From Candidatus Gallitreponema excrementavium (GTDB taxonomy: Bacteria; Spirochaetota; Spirochaetia; Treponematales; Treponemataceae): a stretch of DNA of 64,000 bases. The position numbers were made by a program, and so were the translations under genes. Under the pieces are notes generated by a model. That model was not told the origin of the DNA. It saw nothing but the letters and a program-made list of their open reading frames with translations, and ran no database searches. The stretch lies in assembly GCA_017694795.1 (NCBI GenBank), contig JADIMM010000023.1:101915-165914 (forward strand). The letters run 5' to 3'. Below are positions 51,143 through 61,067 of this stretch, piece by piece; within the stretch, counting starts at the first letter, position 1; every line of letters begins with the position of its first letter.

Positions 51143-54100
51143 ATCATTTATATTTACAAGCTCCGTATTGTGTTGTGAATATTTTGTCATAAGGCATTCG
51201 GCCATGGCATTGGCAGTATCCAAAGCTGTAAAACAGGGAATTCCCAAAAGGCTGGCTTTACGCCTTATTTTAACGCTGTCTCTTGCGGGATCCCTTCCTT
51301 TTGCAGAAGTAGAAATAATGTAGTTTATTTTCTTGCTTTCAAGAAGGGTCATAACATTGTTATCCGGATTTTCGTGGATTTTATTTACCGGTGTTACATC
51401 CATCCCGCTGGATTCTATGGCTTCTGCGTTCCCTTTTGTGGCATAAAGCTGGAATCCAAGCTCTGCGTATTTTTTTGCAATGGATTTTACTTCTATTTTG
51501 TCGGTCTTTCTTACAGAAATAAAAACCCCTCCCTTCTTCTGCATTTTATATCCTGCAGCCACAAGCCCTTTGTAAAGGGCTTCCTCCAGGTTTTTCCCGA
51601 TGCCGAGAACTTCCCCGGTGGATTTCATTTCCGGTCCAAGCTGGGTATCAACATCGGTAAGTTTTTCAAAAGAGAAAACCGGTACTTTGCAGGCCGTATA
51701 AGGTGATATAGGATAAACTCCTGTTCCGTAACCAAGATTTGCAAGCTTTTTGCCAAGGCTTACCTTTGTGGCAAGATCGCACATGGGAACCCCGGTAACC
51801 TTACTTAGATACGGCACAGTCCTTGACGCCCTCGGGTTTACCTCTATAACATAGATGCTGTCGTTCATCAGAATGTACTGGATATTTACCAATCCAAGGG
51901 CATTTAAACCGCTGCACAAAAGTTTTGTTGTAGCCATAATTTTTTCACGCATCAGGTCATCAATATGGGGGGCAGGATAGACTGCAATACTATCCCCTGA
52001 GTGTATACCTGTTCTTTCTATATGCTCCATAATTCCCGGAATCAAAATATCTTTGCCGTCGCAGATTGCATCAACTTCTACTTCAATTCCACTTAGATAT
52101 TTGTCTATAAGAACCGGATTATCCTGTTTTTGGCGGAGAATTATGCCCATGTATTCTTTTACATCTTCATCATTAAAGGCAATAATCATATTCTGACCTC
52201 CAAGAACATAGGAGGGCCTTAAAAGTACCGGGTATGAGAGTTTTCCGGCAGCATCCAGGGCTTCTTCCGTAGTCATAACGGAAAATCCTTTGGGCCTGTT
52301 AACCCCAAGCTTTTCAAGCAGGGCGTCAAACCTTTCCCTGTCTTCTGCCATGTCTATTGTGTCAGCTGAGGAACCGATTATATTGATGTTATTTTCCTTT
52401 AGGTACTTTGTAAGTTTTATGGCTGTTCCCCCACCAAAGGAAACTACAACTCCCACTGGATTTTCCTGGCGGATAATGTTAAGCACATCTTCATGAAAAA
52501 GAGGTTCAAAGTAAAGCCTGTCCCCTGTATCAAAATCAGTTGAAACTGTTTCAGGGTTATTGTTGATGATTACAACCTCGTAACCGGCTTCTTTAAGTGT
52601 CCAGACGCAGTGCACGCTGGCATAGTCAAATTCGATTCCCTGTCCGATTCTTATGGGGCCGGAACCTAAAACTATTACTGTTTTTTTCCGCTTGCCCTGT
52701 TTTTTTATAAAGTCTTCCGCCTCGTTTACGGTTCCTGCCTCCGGGTCATCAAATACCTGGTAAAAGTATGGGGTTTCTGCACTGAACTCCCCGGCACAGG
52801 TGTCTACCATTCTGAACACAGGCTTTAATGGCGGGGGAAGCTTTTTCCCGGAAATTTTTCCAAGTGTAAAATCAGTGTATCCGAATTTTTTCCCCTGGAG
52901 GTACATCTCAAAGGGGAGGGTATCCCCTGAAAATCCTTTAATTTCCTTTTCGTATTCTGAAAGGGCTTTAAGTCTGTATAAAAACCATTTGTCGATTTTT
53001 GTAAGGTTGTTTAACTCTTCAACCGGAATATTCCTGTTAAGGGCTTCAAAAACAGCAAAGAGCCTTTCATCGGTGACAACTTTACATGCTTCAAGAAGTT
53101 TTTCCTGTGTATAATCTTTAAATTTAGGCAAATTCAAAGAGTCCAGGGAAATTTCCGCCCCCCTGACAGCTTTCATTAAAGCGGATTCAAAAGAATCCCC
53201 AATGGACATAACTTCACCGGTGGCCTTCATCTGGGTCCCCAGGTTTCTCTTTGCGTATACAAATTTATCAAAGGGCCATTTTGGAAACTTAACTGCAACA
53301 TAGTCAAGGGTCGGTTCGAAAGCCGCATAGGTTTTTCCTGTTACAGCATTTTTTATTTCATCCAATGTGTAACCCAAGGCAATTTTTGTGGCAACCTTTG
53401 CAATTGGGTAACCAGTTGCCTTTGATGCCAAGGCAGAAGATCTGGAAACCCTGGGGTTTACCTCTATTACTGCGTATTCAAAGGAATCCGGATGGAGGGC
53501 AAACTGGCAGTTACATCCGCCTTCTACACCCAGGGCTTCGATAATTTTCAAAGCCGCAGATCTGAGCATCTGGTATTCTTTGTCTGCCAGTGTTACTGTA
53601 GGTGCTATTACTATACTGTCACCGGTATGGACTCCCACCGGATCAAAATTTTCCATTGAGCAGACGGTGATTACATTGCCGTTATGATCTCTCATTACTT
53701 CAAATTCAATCTCTTTCCAGCCTGCAATGGATTTTTCTACAAGAATCTGGTTAATGGGGGAAAGGCTTATCCCGTTTTCAGCAATTTCCTCCAGTTCTTT
53801 TTTTGTGGAAGCAATTCCCCCTCCTGAACCGCCCAGGGTAAATGCGGGCCGTACAATTACCGGATAAGAGATTTCTTCTGCAAAGTCCAAGGCTGCTTCT
53901 ACAGTTGTTACAACCTTGGAAGGAATAACAGGCTGTCCGATACTTTCCATTGTATCCTTGAACATCTGTCTGTCTTCGGCTTTGTCGATGGTTTCCGGGG
54001 ACGCTCCTAAAAGTGTCACATTATTTTCCTTAAGAAAACCGGATTTTGCCAACTGCATACACAGCGTAAGCCCTGTCTGGCCTCCGAGTCCGGACAAAAT

Positions 54101-54355
54101 GCTGTCCGGTTTTTCTTTCTTGATTATTCTTTCTACGGTCTCAAGAGTAAGAGGTTCAATATATATTTTGTCAGCCATTTCGTTGTCGGTCATGATTGTT
54201 GCAGGATTTGAGTTGACAAGCACGACTTCAATGCCGTCTTCTTTCAGTGCTCTTAAAGCCTGGGTTCCTGCGTAATCAAACTCTGCTGCCTGCCCTATAA
54301 CGATTGGGCCTGAACCGATTACAAGTACTCTTTTTATATTTTTATTCAGCGGCAT
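50273..54355 (-). CDS. carB: Carbamoyl-phosphate synthase large chain fused to diaminopimelate-epimerase module
   Basis: 1360-residue fusion. Residues 1 to about 1071 are a full CarB: first ATP-grasp half (RVLVIGSGPIVIGQAAEFDY), second half from about 555 (VIVLGSGPIRIGQGIEFDYA, NNNPETVSTDFD) and a C-terminal MGS regulatory domain (IISTSAKGRDPARDS). Met1072 (51142) opens a complete DapF-like module of 289 residues: FTKMIGCGNDYIYID, RHFGVGGDG, SMGNPHCVVFEDD and LSCGTGACAAVVAA with the second catalytic Cys (residue 1303). The first catalytic Cys is replaced by Ser (residue 1149, codon AGC, in MSGNAIRC). No stop, frameshift or Shine-Dalgarno separates the modules. The gene overlaps carA by 14 bases. 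Confidence 0.93.
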   Translation of the reverse strand: MPLNKNIKRVLVIGSGPIVIGQAAEFDYAGTQALRALKEDGIEVVLVNSNPATIMTDNEMADKIYIEPLTLETVERIIKKEKPDSILSGLGGQTGLTLCMQLAKSGFLKENNVTLLGASPETIDKAEDRQMFKDTMESIGQPVIPSKVVTTVEAALDFAEEISYPVIVRPAFTLGGSGGGIASTKKELEEIAENGISLSPINQILVEKSIAGWKEIEFEVMRDHNGNVITVCSMENFDPVGVHTGDSIVIAPTVTLADKEYQMLRSAALKIIEALGVEGGCNCQFALHPDSFEYAVIEVNPRVSRSSALASKATGYPIAKVATKIALGYTLDEIKNAVTGKTYAAFEPTLDYVAVKFPKWPFDKFVYAKRNLGTQMKATGEVMSIGDSFESALMKAVRGAEISLDSLNLPKFKDYTQEKLLEACKVVTDERLFAVFEALNRNIPVEELNNLTKIDKWFLYRLKALSEYEKEIKGFSGDTLPFEMYLQGKKFGYTDFTLGKISGKKLPPPLKPVFRMVDTCAGEFSAETPYFYQVFDDPEAGTVNEAEDFIKKQGKRKKTVIVLGSGPIRIGQGIEFDYASVHCVWTLKEAGYEVVIINNNPETVSTDFDTGDRLYFEPLFHEDVLNIIRQENPVGVVVSFGGGTAIKLTKYLKENNINIIGSSADTIDMAEDRERFDALLEKLGVNRPKGFSVMTTEEALDAAGKLSYPVLLRPSYVLGGQNMIIAFNDEDVKEYMGIILRQKQDNPVLIDKYLSGIEVEVDAICDGKDILIPGIMEHIERTGIHSGDSIAVYPAPHIDDLMREKIMATTKLLCSGLNALGLVNIQYILMNDSIYVIEVNPRASRTVPYLSKVTGVPMCDLATKVSLGKKLANLGYGTGVYPISPYTACKVPVFSFEKLTDVDTQLGPEMKSTGEVLGIGKNLEEALYKGLVAAGYKMQKKGGVFISVRKTDKIEVKSIAKKYAELGFQLYATKGNAEAIESSGMDVTPVNKIHENPDNNVMTLLESKKINYIISTSAKGRDPARDSVKIRRKASLLGIPCFTALDTANAMAECLMTKYSQHNTELVNINDMRKEKLSLKFTKMIGCGNDYIYIDCMNQNINCPESYSVLLSDRHFGVGGDGLILIDKSEKADAYMSIYNHDGTIGEMSGNAIRCVAKYLYDNEIIDRAKALKNGIKIETLSGIKDLTISTRHKLVDKVAVNMGKAKFKPEEIPVLLPGEKIVSEKITVDGTEYAVTCVSMGNPHCVVFEDDVDSLNLEKTGPLFENHKLFPERVNTEFVSVIDSKTLKMRVWERGNGETLSCGTGACAAVVAAVLNGYCNENQDIRVILEGGDLIINYTPDRVLMTGDAQTVFTGTVQV

Positions 54356-55442
54356 TTTTTGCTCCTTTGTCTTTTCCTTCCATTAGGTCTATGAATTTAT
54401 CAAAAAGAAAGGCCGTGTCTTTCGGACCACCTGCGGCCTCCGGATGAAATTGAACTGAAAAAGCCTTTATTTTTTTGTATTGAATTCCTTCACAGGTTCC
54501 GTCGTTTACATTTATAAAGAGGGGGGTTCCGGTGTCTGTGTCAATAGAGTCATTGTCTACGGCATACCCGTGATTCTGGCTGGATATATAAACTCTTCCG
54601 GTTTCAAGATTTTTGACAGGCTGGTTTCCACCTCTGTGGCCATACTTTAATTTAAAAGTTTTATATCCCATTGCAAGGGACAAAAGCTGGTGGCCCAGGC
54701 AGATTCCAAAAACCGGAATACCGAACCGGGTGATTTCCTTCAGATTTTCAATTATTAAAGTGTTCTCACTGGGATCTCCGGGACCGTTGGAAAGCATTAT
54801 TCCGTCCGGATTAATTTTTTTGATTTCTCCGGGGCTTGTATTCCAAGGTACTATCGTAACCTTGCAATTCCTTTTTACCAATTCCCTTGCAATATTGTCC
54901 TTTAAACCAAAGTCCATCAGGACTACGTTTCTCTCAACCCGGGAAGGTTCCAGGATTTTTACTTCCTTTGATGAGACTTCAGGAACTATGTCCTTAATCA
55001 CATATTTTTTTATTTCGTGGAAAGGAATGTCCTGTATGGAATCGGTAATCAATCCGTTCATAACCCCTTTTTCCCGTAGTATTTTCACCAGAGCCCGTGT
55101 ATCAATATCATAAATTCCTGGAATATCATTTTCCTTTAAAAAATCTTCCAGAATTCCCTTGGATCTAAAGTTTGAAGGTTCCCGGCATGGGTGTTTTACG
55201 ACATAACCTTTCGCACTTATAAGTGAACTTTCAAAATCTTCCGGTATTACTCCGTAGTTTCCGATTAAGGGAAAGGTCTGTACTATAATCTGACCGGCAT
55301 AACTTTTATCTGTGAGGGTTTCCAGATACCCGGTCATTCCTGTTGTAAAAACAATTTCAGCAATGACATTCTTTTCGGAACCGAATCTTTTTCCTTTAAA
55401 TATTGCCCCGTTTTCAAGAACCAAATAGGCTGTTTTGTCCAT
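54342..55442 (-). CDS. carA: Carbamoyl-phosphate synthase small chain
   Basis: Glutamine-hydrolysing subunit that feeds ammonia to CarB for arginine and pyrimidine synthesis. The N-terminal CarA domain (AYLVLENGAIFKGKRFGSEK, VFTTGMTGYLETLTDKSY) is followed by the class I amidotransferase with the nucleophile in FGICLGHQLLSLA and the His-Glu pair in VQFHPEAAGGP. 366 residues is normal. GGGAGG precedes the ATG at 55442. Its stop overlaps the carB start by 14 bases, so the two are coupled. The leader upstream contains a terminator hairpin. Confidence 0.96.
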   Translation of the reverse strand: MDKTAYLVLENGAIFKGKRFGSEKNVIAEIVFTTGMTGYLETLTDKSYAGQIIVQTFPLIGNYGVIPEDFESSLISAKGYVVKHPCREPSNFRSKGILEDFLKENDIPGIYDIDTRALVKILREKGVMNGLITDSIQDIPFHEIKKYVIKDIVPEVSSKEVKILEPSRVERNVVLMDFGLKDNIARELVKRNCKVTIVPWNTSPGEIKKINPDGIMLSNGPGDPSENTLIIENLKEITRFGIPVFGICLGHQLLSLAMGYKTFKLKYGHRGGNQPVKNLETGRVYISSQNHGYAVDNDSIDTDTGTPLFINVNDGTCEGIQYKKIKAFSVQFHPEAAGGPKDTAFLFDKFIDLMEGKDKGAKNAAE

Positions 55443-55473
55443 TCAAACCTCCCTGATATTTATAACCGGATAA

Positions 55474-55522
55474 GAATAAAAACAAAAAAAAAGGCATTAA
55501 GGAAGAAAATTTCCTTTATGCC
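55474..55522 (-). terminator. Terminator hairpin in the carA leader (attenuator candidate)
   Basis: On the minus strand GGCATAAAGGAA pairs with TTCCTTAATGCC (one mismatch in 12, short loop) and is followed by nine T and then a further T-rich stretch. It ends about 30 bases before the carA start. The gene on its far side (glnN) is divergent, so no upstream minus-strand gene needs terminating. It must act on carA's own leader transcript. Confidence 0.78.
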
Positions 55523-55565
55523 TGAAATACGGTAAGTTTAACTGTTTTCCCTTGCTTTTGCTCAT
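55497..55565 (-). CDS. Candidate leader peptide of the carA transcript, 22 residues
   Basis: On the minus strand an ATG at 55565 opens 22 codons (MSKSKGKQLNLPYF...) that end in a TAA lying in the descending arm of the attenuator hairpin. A ribosome translating it to the end would cover the hairpin, as in pyrBI-type attenuation. The ribosome-binding site is weak, and an overlapping 12-codon frame begins at 55605. This is suggestive only. Confidence 0.25.
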   Translation of the reverse strand: MSKSKGKQLNLPYFRHKGNFLP

Positions 55566-55788
55566 TTTATCCAGTACCAAATACATATCCCGATAAATCT
55601 ACCATTTTTTTAATTTTTTTTAAAGTACATTGATAAAAAATATTGTGTCCCCGGTATTCTTTTTATTTATATGTTTGTTTATAAATCAAATTATTTTTTA
55701 CAAAACTGCCATAAAAAAAATCAAAGTAATTCCATTGTTTGCAAGAATATAGTATTATCTGCTTAAGGTTGTTTTGTGGAGGTTTTTT
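55566..55788. other. carA / glnN divergent intergenic region
   Basis: About 220 bases of AT-rich sequence between the carA attenuator and glnN. On the plus strand a TATTAT box at 55753-55758 with a weak TTCCAT 17 bases upstream may drive glnN. The minus-strand promoter for carA should also lie here, but I cannot place it. No sigma-54 (GG-N10-GC) element was found. No gene is supported. Confidence 0.5.
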
Positions 55789-57876
55789 ATGAGTTCCGTT
55801 ACAGAAATTTTTGGCAGTATGGTCTTTAACGATGCTGTGATGCAGGAGAGACTGCCAAAAGAAATTTACAGGTCTTTAAAAAGGACGATAGAAGAGGGGA
55901 CTCCTCTTGATATTACTGTAGCAAACTCAGTGGCCAATGCCATGAAAAACTGGGCTATAGAAAAGGGGGCAACCCATTTTACCCATTGGTTCCAGCCCAT
56001 GACCGGTATTACCGCCGAAAAACATGACAGCTTTATTACCCCGGCAGGAAACGGCAGGGTCATAATGGAGTTTTCAGGAAAGGAGCTTATTAAGGGTGAA
56101 CCTGACGGTTCAAGCTTCCCTTCCGGGGGGTTGAGGGCAACCTGCGAGGCCAGAGGGTACACAGCCTGGGATCCCACATCTTTTGCTTTTATCAAAGACG
56201 GTTCCCTTTGCATCCCGACAGCTTTCTGTTCCTACGGTGGTGAAGCATTGGATAAGAAAACACCGCTCCTCAAATCAATGGAAACCCTGGATAAGAACTG
56301 CCGCCGGGTGCTTAAATTATTTGGGAAAGAAGTTAAACATGTGACTCCTACAGTGGGTTCTGAACAGGAGTATTTCCTGATAGATAAAAAGCTCTATGAC
56401 AAAAGAGAAGATTTGGTATTCTGTAACAGGACTCTTTTTGGGGCAAAGCCTCCAAAGGGACAGGAACTGGAAGACCATTATTTTGGGGCTATAAAACCCA
56501 GGGTAAACGCTTTTATGAAGGATCTTGACGAGGAACTCTGGAAGCTTGGGGTTCTTTCCAAAACCAAGCACAACGAAGTCGCACCTGCCCAGCATGAAAT
56601 GGCACCTGTGTTTACAACCACCAATCTGGCCACTGACCATAACCAGCTTACGATGGAGATGATGAAAAAGGTCGCCCTCAGGCACGGTTTGGTATGTATC
56701 CTTCATGAGAAACCATTTGAAGGGGTAAACGGTTCCGGAAAACACAATAACTGGTCTCTTTCGACGGATACCGGTGAGAATCTTCTGGAGCCTGGTAACA
56801 CACCGGAAGATAATGCCCAGTTTCTTTTGTTTTTAACAGCTGTAATAAAGGCTGTTGACGAATATCAGGATTTGCTGAGACTTTCGGTAGCTTACGCAGG
56901 AAACGACCACCGTCTTGGGGCAAACGAAGCTCCTCCTGCTATAATTTCCATTTTTCTTGGGGATGAACTTACGGAGGTTTTAAATTCTATAACCGAAGGA
57001 AAACCTTACGACAAAAAGGCAAAACAGGTTATGAAACTGGGGGTGGATGTGCTTCCTGCATTTCCAAAGGATAACACCGACAGAAACAGAACTTCTCCCT
57101 TCGCTTTTACGGGAAACAAATTTGAGTTCCGGTCTTTAGGGGCAAGTATGTCCATTGCCTGCCCGAATATTATGTTGAATACAATCGTGGCGGATTCCCT
57201 TTCGTTTTTTGCCGATGAATTGGAAAAGGCAGACGACTTTAACAAGGCTCTGAATGCCCTTATTAAGAAAACTCTTCAGGAACATAAGCGGATAATTTTT
57301 AACGGGGACGGTTATTCCCAGGAATGGGTAGAAGAAGCTGAAAGGAGGGGCTTGTCAAATCTTAAAACAACTTCGGATGCAATGCCACATTTCCTTGATA
57401 AAAAGAATGTAGAGCTTTTCCTCAGGCATAAGGTGCACACGGTTCCGGAAATGGAAGCCCGTTATGAAATCCAGATGGAAGAATATTCCAAGGTTTTGTC
57501 CATTGAAGCAAAAACCATGGTTGATATGGTAAACAAGGAAATCATTCCTGCCGTTGTTAAGTACATGGAAAAAACTGCAGAAAGTGCCTTAAAAGTTAAA
57601 TCGGTACTTCCAGCTTTATCCTGTACGACTCAGGTAAACCTGGTTCATAAGGTCTCGGTTTTAAGTGATGAACTTGCAGCTCTTACCCAGACTCTTTCGG
57701 AAATCACAGGTGAGGCACTTGGAATAAAGGATGTAACTGAAGCTGCCGTATTTTTTACGAAAAAGGTGGTTCCTGCAATGGACAATGTAAGGGAAAAGGC
57801 AGACCAGCTGGAGCTTGTAATCGGAAAGGATTTTTGGCCTTTCCCCACTTACGGGGATTTGCTTTTTAAAATCTAA
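55789..57876 (+). CDS. glnN: Glutamine synthetase, type III
   Basis: ATP-dependent synthesis of glutamine from glutamate and ammonium. At 695 residues, with [20 protein letters not shown] at the start, [56 protein letters not shown] and [20 protein letters not shown], it is the dodecameric GSIII type known from Bacteroides, cyanobacteria and treponemes; GSI would be about 450 residues. The ATG at 55789 has GGAGG 6 bases upstream; an in-frame start at 55774 lies across that site. It provides glutamine for the GlmS and CarA amidotransferases encoded nearby. Confidence 0.95.
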   Translation: MSSVTEIFGSMVFNDAVMQERLPKEIYRSLKRTIEEGTPLDITVANSVANAMKNWAIEKGATHFTHWFQPMTGITAEKHDSFITPAGNGRVIMEFSGKELIKGEPDGSSFPSGGLRATCEARGYTAWDPTSFAFIKDGSLCIPTAFCSYGGEALDKKTPLLKSMETLDKNCRRVLKLFGKEVKHVTPTVGSEQEYFLIDKKLYDKREDLVFCNRTLFGAKPPKGQELEDHYFGAIKPRVNAFMKDLDEELWKLGVLSKTKHNEVAPAQHEMAPVFTTTNLATDHNQLTMEMMKKVALRHGLVCILHEKPFEGVNGSGKHNNWSLSTDTGENLLEPGNTPEDNAQFLLFLTAVIKAVDEYQDLLRLSVAYAGNDHRLGANEAPPAIISIFLGDELTEVLNSITEGKPYDKKAKQVMKLGVDVLPAFPKDNTDRNRTSPFAFTGNKFEFRSLGASMSIACPNIMLNTIVADSLSFFADELEKADDFNKALNALIKKTLQEHKRIIFNGDGYSQEWVEEAERRGLSNLKTTSDAMPHFLDKKNVELFLRHKVHTVPEMEARYEIQMEEYSKVLSIEAKTMVDMVNKEIIPAVVKYMEKTAESALKVKSVLPALSCTTQVNLVHKVSVLSDELAALTQTLSEITGEALGIKDVTEAAVFFTKKVVPAMDNVREKADQLELVIGKDFWPFPTYGDLLFKI

Positions 57877-57915
57877 AAGCTTAACTGCCTGGTGACTCCC
57901 AATATGAATTAAAAC

Positions 57916-57944
57916 TTGAATTATGAAGTTTCTTTGGTTATAAT
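57916..57944 (+). promoter_or_regulatory. Sigma-70 promoter of glycosyltransferase gene
   Basis: TTGAAT (57916-57921), 17-base spacer, perfect TATAAT (57939-57944), about 52 bases before the TTG start at 57997. Confidence 0.75.
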
Positions 57945-57996
57945 TATCAAAAGAGCTTGTTCATGTGTACTAGTGTGAGGTTTTAGGAGGTTTTGA

Positions 57997-59121
57997 TTGA
58001 AAATCGGTATAATGGCCTTTGGCTGTGACCACGGAAGATCCGGCTTTGGTTCGTATTTATCATCGTTTATCGCAAACCTTCCAAGGCAGCCTGGTCTTTC
58101 TTTTGAGGTTTTTGGTCCCGAGATAGACAGGTACACATATACAAATGATAATCCCTCTGTTACATATTTTGGTATAAATATTCCTGATTCAAAATCCAGT
58201 GAGCGGTTGTGGGTAACTACTTCCTGTGGTTCTCTTTGCAAAAAACGCCGTTACGACGGAGTTATATTCCCATTGGGAATTAGACTTCTTCCCCTGAAAT
58301 TTGATGTTCCTTCTGTTGTTATAGTACAGGATGTTCTTTCTGATTTGATTAACTTTTCAAAGGACAGGTATTATAAAATATCATCACTACTTTTAAAAAA
58401 AGCAGGTGGAATAATTGCTGCCACTGATTTTATAAAAAATGATATGATTGACAATCTCAAAATTGATGGAAATTCAGTTTCTGTAGTGTATAGCGGATTG
58501 GATAGGAGCAGGTTTTACCCGCGGCCTAAAAATAATGAAAGTACAATTTTAATTCAGCCTTTTTCAATCCGGAGACCGTATATTATTTATGCTTCAAGGA
58601 TAGAACATCCCAGAAAGCATCATGTCGAGTTAATCCGCGGCTTTGAAATATTTAAGGAACGTACAGGATTGCCCCACAGGCTTGTTTTGGCCGGCAGCGA
58701 CGGTGAAAATGCTGAAATGGTTCACCGGAGTGTGATTAAGTCTTCTGTTTCCCAGGATATATTTTTAACAGGTTTTTTCCCTCCCCAAAATCTCCCCGAG
58801 TTGTATGCCGGAGCTGACGCCTGTATTTTTCCCTCCAGTTGTGAAGGGGTGGGGCTTCCGGTTTTGGAGACTATGGCCTGTGGTATACCGGTCGCCTGCT
58901 CCAATGCCGGTTCTTTGCCGGAAATAACCGGTGAGAATGCCCTTTTGTTCAATTCAGAAAATCCTGAGGAAATAGCCTCTGCAATTGAGCAGTTAGTGAG
59001 AAATTCTTCCTTGCGGGAGGAATTGATTTCAAACGCAGTCCAGTGGGCAAGTCAGTTTTCATGGGAGGAAAATGTAAATAAAACAATCGGGATATTGCGG
59101 AATCTGATAGAGAAGAATTAA
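57997..59121 (+). CDS. Glycosyltransferase family 4 protein
   Basis: 374-residue GT-B glycosyltransferase using an activated sugar to extend a glycan or glycolipid. The N-terminal half begins with a nucleotide-fold stretch (KIGIMAFGCDHGRSGFGSYL), and the C-terminal half holds the GT4 blocks: YASRIEHPRKHHVELIRGFE, LTGFFPPQNLPELYAGADAC and the retaining EX7E-like FPSSCEGVGLPVLETMACGI. The start is a TTG at 57997 with AGGAGG 6 bases upstream. It is monocistronic and converges with clpX. Acceptor unknown. Confidence 0.9.
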   Translation: MKIGIMAFGCDHGRSGFGSYLSSFIANLPRQPGLSFEVFGPEIDRYTYTNDNPSVTYFGINIPDSKSSERLWVTTSCGSLCKKRRYDGVIFPLGIRLLPLKFDVPSVVIVQDVLSDLINFSKDRYYKISSLLLKKAGGIIAATDFIKNDMIDNLKIDGNSVSVVYSGLDRSRFYPRPKNNESTILIQPFSIRRPYIIYASRIEHPRKHHVELIRGFEIFKERTGLPHRLVLAGSDGENAEMVHRSVIKSSVSQDIFLTGFFPPQNLPELYAGADACIFPSSCEGVGLPVLETMACGIPVACSNAGSLPEITGENALLFNSENPEEIASAIEQLVRNSSLREELISNAVQWASQFSWEENVNKTIGILRNLIEKN

Positions 59122-59156
59122 AAAAAACGGCCTTGTGCATGGAATTGCAAAGGCCG
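59119..59156 (-). terminator. Rho-independent terminator of the tig-clpP-clpX unit
   Basis: On the minus strand CGGCCTT pairs with AAGGCCG around a loop of about 15 bases and is followed by eight T. It lies about 30 bases after the clpX stop. Its T-run overlaps the stop codon of the convergent glycosyltransferase gene. Confidence 0.85.
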
Positions 59157-59187
59157 GGTGTTCCGATTCAGTTTAATAAGCTGCCTC

Positions 59188-60438
59188 TCAGGCCGTTAGT
59201 ACATCCTTTGTTTTTATAACAGGCTTTGACTTGTTTTTTATGTTGTCTTCGGTAATGACAACCTTTTTTTTGCCCTTTATTGATGGAATCTCAAACATCA
59301 AATCCATCATTACATTTTCTACTATTGCCCTTAATCCCCTTGCCCCGGTGTTTTGCTCAATGGCAAGATCAGCGATTGCGTTGACAGCTCCATCTTCAAA
59401 ATCAAGTTCAACATTATCCATTTTTAAAGATGTTTTAAACTGCTTTAAAATGGAATTTTTAGGCTCGGTTATTATACGCTTTAAATCATCCCTTGTAAGC
59501 TCATTGAGTGCCACAGTTACAGGAAGCCTTCCTATGAATTCAGGTATCAAACCAAATTTAATCAGATCGTCGGGAGAAATCTGGGAAAACAGCTCCTGCA
59601 AATTTTTTTCGTGGTTAAGCTTTACTTCTGCACCAAAACCCATGGGGTGCTGTGAAATTCTGGAGTCAATAATTTTGTCCAGCCCTACAAAGGCACCGCC
59701 ACAGATAAAAAGAATATTTGTGGTGTCGATTTTAATCATTTCCTGGTTAGGGTGCTTCCTCCCCCCTTGGGGTGGTACGGAGGCTACGGTACCTTCTATA
59801 ATTTTAAGGAGGGCCTGTTGGACTCCTTCTCCCGAAACATCCCTCGTAATTGAAACATTTTCACTTTTCTTTGAAATTTTGTCTATTTCATCAATGTATA
59901 TAATTCCCCGTTCGGCAGCCTCTATGTTCCAGTCGGCATTTATAATCAGCTTAAGAAGGATATTCTCCACATCCTCTCCTACGTAGCCTGCTTCGGTTAA
60001 GGTTGTGGCATCAGCAATTGCAAAAGGCACCTTCAGTTTTTTTGCCAGTGTTTTGGCAATAAGCGTTTTACCGGAACCGGTTGGTCCTATTATCAGTACA
60101 TTTGATTTTTCAATCTGGACATCATCATCCTGTATATCCTTGACATGGATAATCCGTTTATAATGATTGTAAACTGCGACGCTAAGGGCTTTCTTTGCCT
60201 CATCTTGTCCTATTACATACTGATCAAGGTATTCTTTAAGCTCTTTTGGGGTCGGAATATCCTTATCCATAACAGGTGGAAAATCAGACTTGCCCCGGGA
60301 AACACTATCCTTTACCATATTGTGGCATAACTCTATGCAGTCAACACAGATGTTTGCCCGTTCCCCATTGATTAAAATTGTACCGTCTCTTTCAGACCGG
60401 CCGCAGAAAGAACATGTCCTGTTATTTTGCTTTGCCAT
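59188..60438 (-). CDS. clpX: ATP-dependent Clp protease ATP-binding subunit ClpX
   Basis: AAA+ unfoldase that feeds substrates to ClpP. The N-terminal zinc-binding domain has four cysteines ([10 protein letters not shown] and ICVDCIELC). Walker A is IGPTGSGKT (about 115-123), Walker [11 protein letters not shown], followed by [15 protein letters not shown], with [10 protein letters not shown] near the C-terminus. The IGF-like ClpP-binding loop is expected near [13 protein letters not shown]. At 416 residues it is normal. Its start overlaps the clpP end by 17 bases, so the two are coupled. Confidence 0.96.
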   Translation of the reverse strand: MAKQNNRTCSFCGRSERDGTILINGERANICVDCIELCHNMVKDSVSRGKSDFPPVMDKDIPTPKELKEYLDQYVIGQDEAKKALSVAVYNHYKRIIHVKDIQDDDVQIEKSNVLIIGPTGSGKTLIAKTLAKKLKVPFAIADATTLTEAGYVGEDVENILLKLIINADWNIEAAERGIIYIDEIDKISKKSENVSITRDVSGEGVQQALLKIIEGTVASVPPQGGRKHPNQEMIKIDTTNILFICGGAFVGLDKIIDSRISQHPMGFGAEVKLNHEKNLQELFSQISPDDLIKFGLIPEFIGRLPVTVALNELTRDDLKRIITEPKNSILKQFKTSLKMDNVELDFEDGAVNAIADLAIEQNTGARGLRAIVENVMMDLMFEIPSIKGKKKVVITEDNIKNKSKPVIKTKDVLTA

Positions 60439-61036
60439 TTCCTTTCCTTTTCATAACAGTATCCACAATTCCGTATTCCCTGCTTTCCTCAGCAGACATA
60501 TAAAAATCCCTCTCCATATCTTTTGCTATGGTTTCTATGTCTTTCCCTGTTTTTTCAGCAAAATACTCGATTGTCAGTCTTTTAAGGCGTATAATTTCCT
60601 TAGCCTGAATCGAAATATCTGTTGCCTGTCCTTGAGCCCCTCCCCAAGGCTGATGTATCATTACACGGGAGGAGGGAAGGGCATAACGCTTTCCCTTGGT
60701 ACCTCCGGCTAAAAGCACAGCCCCCATACTGGCAGCCTGCCCCAGACAAATAGTCTGAATATCACACCTCACATACTGCATTGTGTCATATATAGCAAGC
60801 CCTGCAGTAACGGAGCCTCCCGGGCTGTTTATGTAAAGGCTAATGTCCTTTTCAGGATCCTGGGATTCCAGGAAAAGGATTTGGGCAACTGCTAAATCGG
60901 CAGTAGCATCAGTAATTTCCCCGTCTACAAAAATTATCCTGTCTTTAAGTAACCGGGAGAAAATATCATATGAACGCTCGCCGTTACCGGTTTGTTCTAC
61001 TACGTATGGAACAAGTGAATTCATTTTTTCCTGCAT
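60422..61036 (-). CDS. clpP: ATP-dependent Clp protease proteolytic subunit ClpP
   Basis: Serine protease of the ClpXP complex, 204 residues. The catalytic Ser is in [11 protein letters not shown] and the His in [13 protein letters not shown]; the Asp follows later in the expected helical region. The N-terminal [20 protein letters not shown] and the [20 protein letters not shown] stretch are typical. It follows tig by about 30 bases and has an AAGGA ribosome-binding site. Confidence 0.97.
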   Translation of the reverse strand: MQEKMNSLVPYVVEQTGNGERSYDIFSRLLKDRIIFVDGEITDATADLAVAQILFLESQDPEKDISLYINSPGGSVTAGLAIYDTMQYVRCDIQTICLGQAASMGAVLLAGGTKGKRYALPSSRVMIHQPWGGAQGQATDISIQAKEIIRLKRLTIEYFAEKTGKDIETIAKDMERDFYMSAEESREYGIVDTVMKRKGNGKAK

Positions 61037-61067
61037 TTGTCCTTATCCTCTTGTAAAATATAATAAA

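Noticed and set aside
51100..51180. Separate dapF gene starting at the Met codon at 51142
   Set aside because: The frame is continuous with carB, there is no stop between them and no Shine-Dalgarno before this ATG, so an independent start is not supported by the sequence.
55567..55605. 12-codon frame as a real leader peptide of car
   Set aside because: It has no ribosome-binding site and ends before the hairpin, so it could not influence the terminator; only the overlapping 22-codon frame is kept as a weak candidate.
55700..55788. Sigma-54 promoter for glnN
   Set aside because: No GG and GC pair at 10-base separation was found around the TTTGCA sequence at 55738-55743.
59231..59986. 251-codon frame antisense to clpX
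   Set aside because: It mirrors a highly conserved coding region; its length reflects clpX codon usage, and no start signals or family resemblance are present. Similar long antisense frames over tig, xseA, carB and the ATP-grasp gene were dropped for the same reason.
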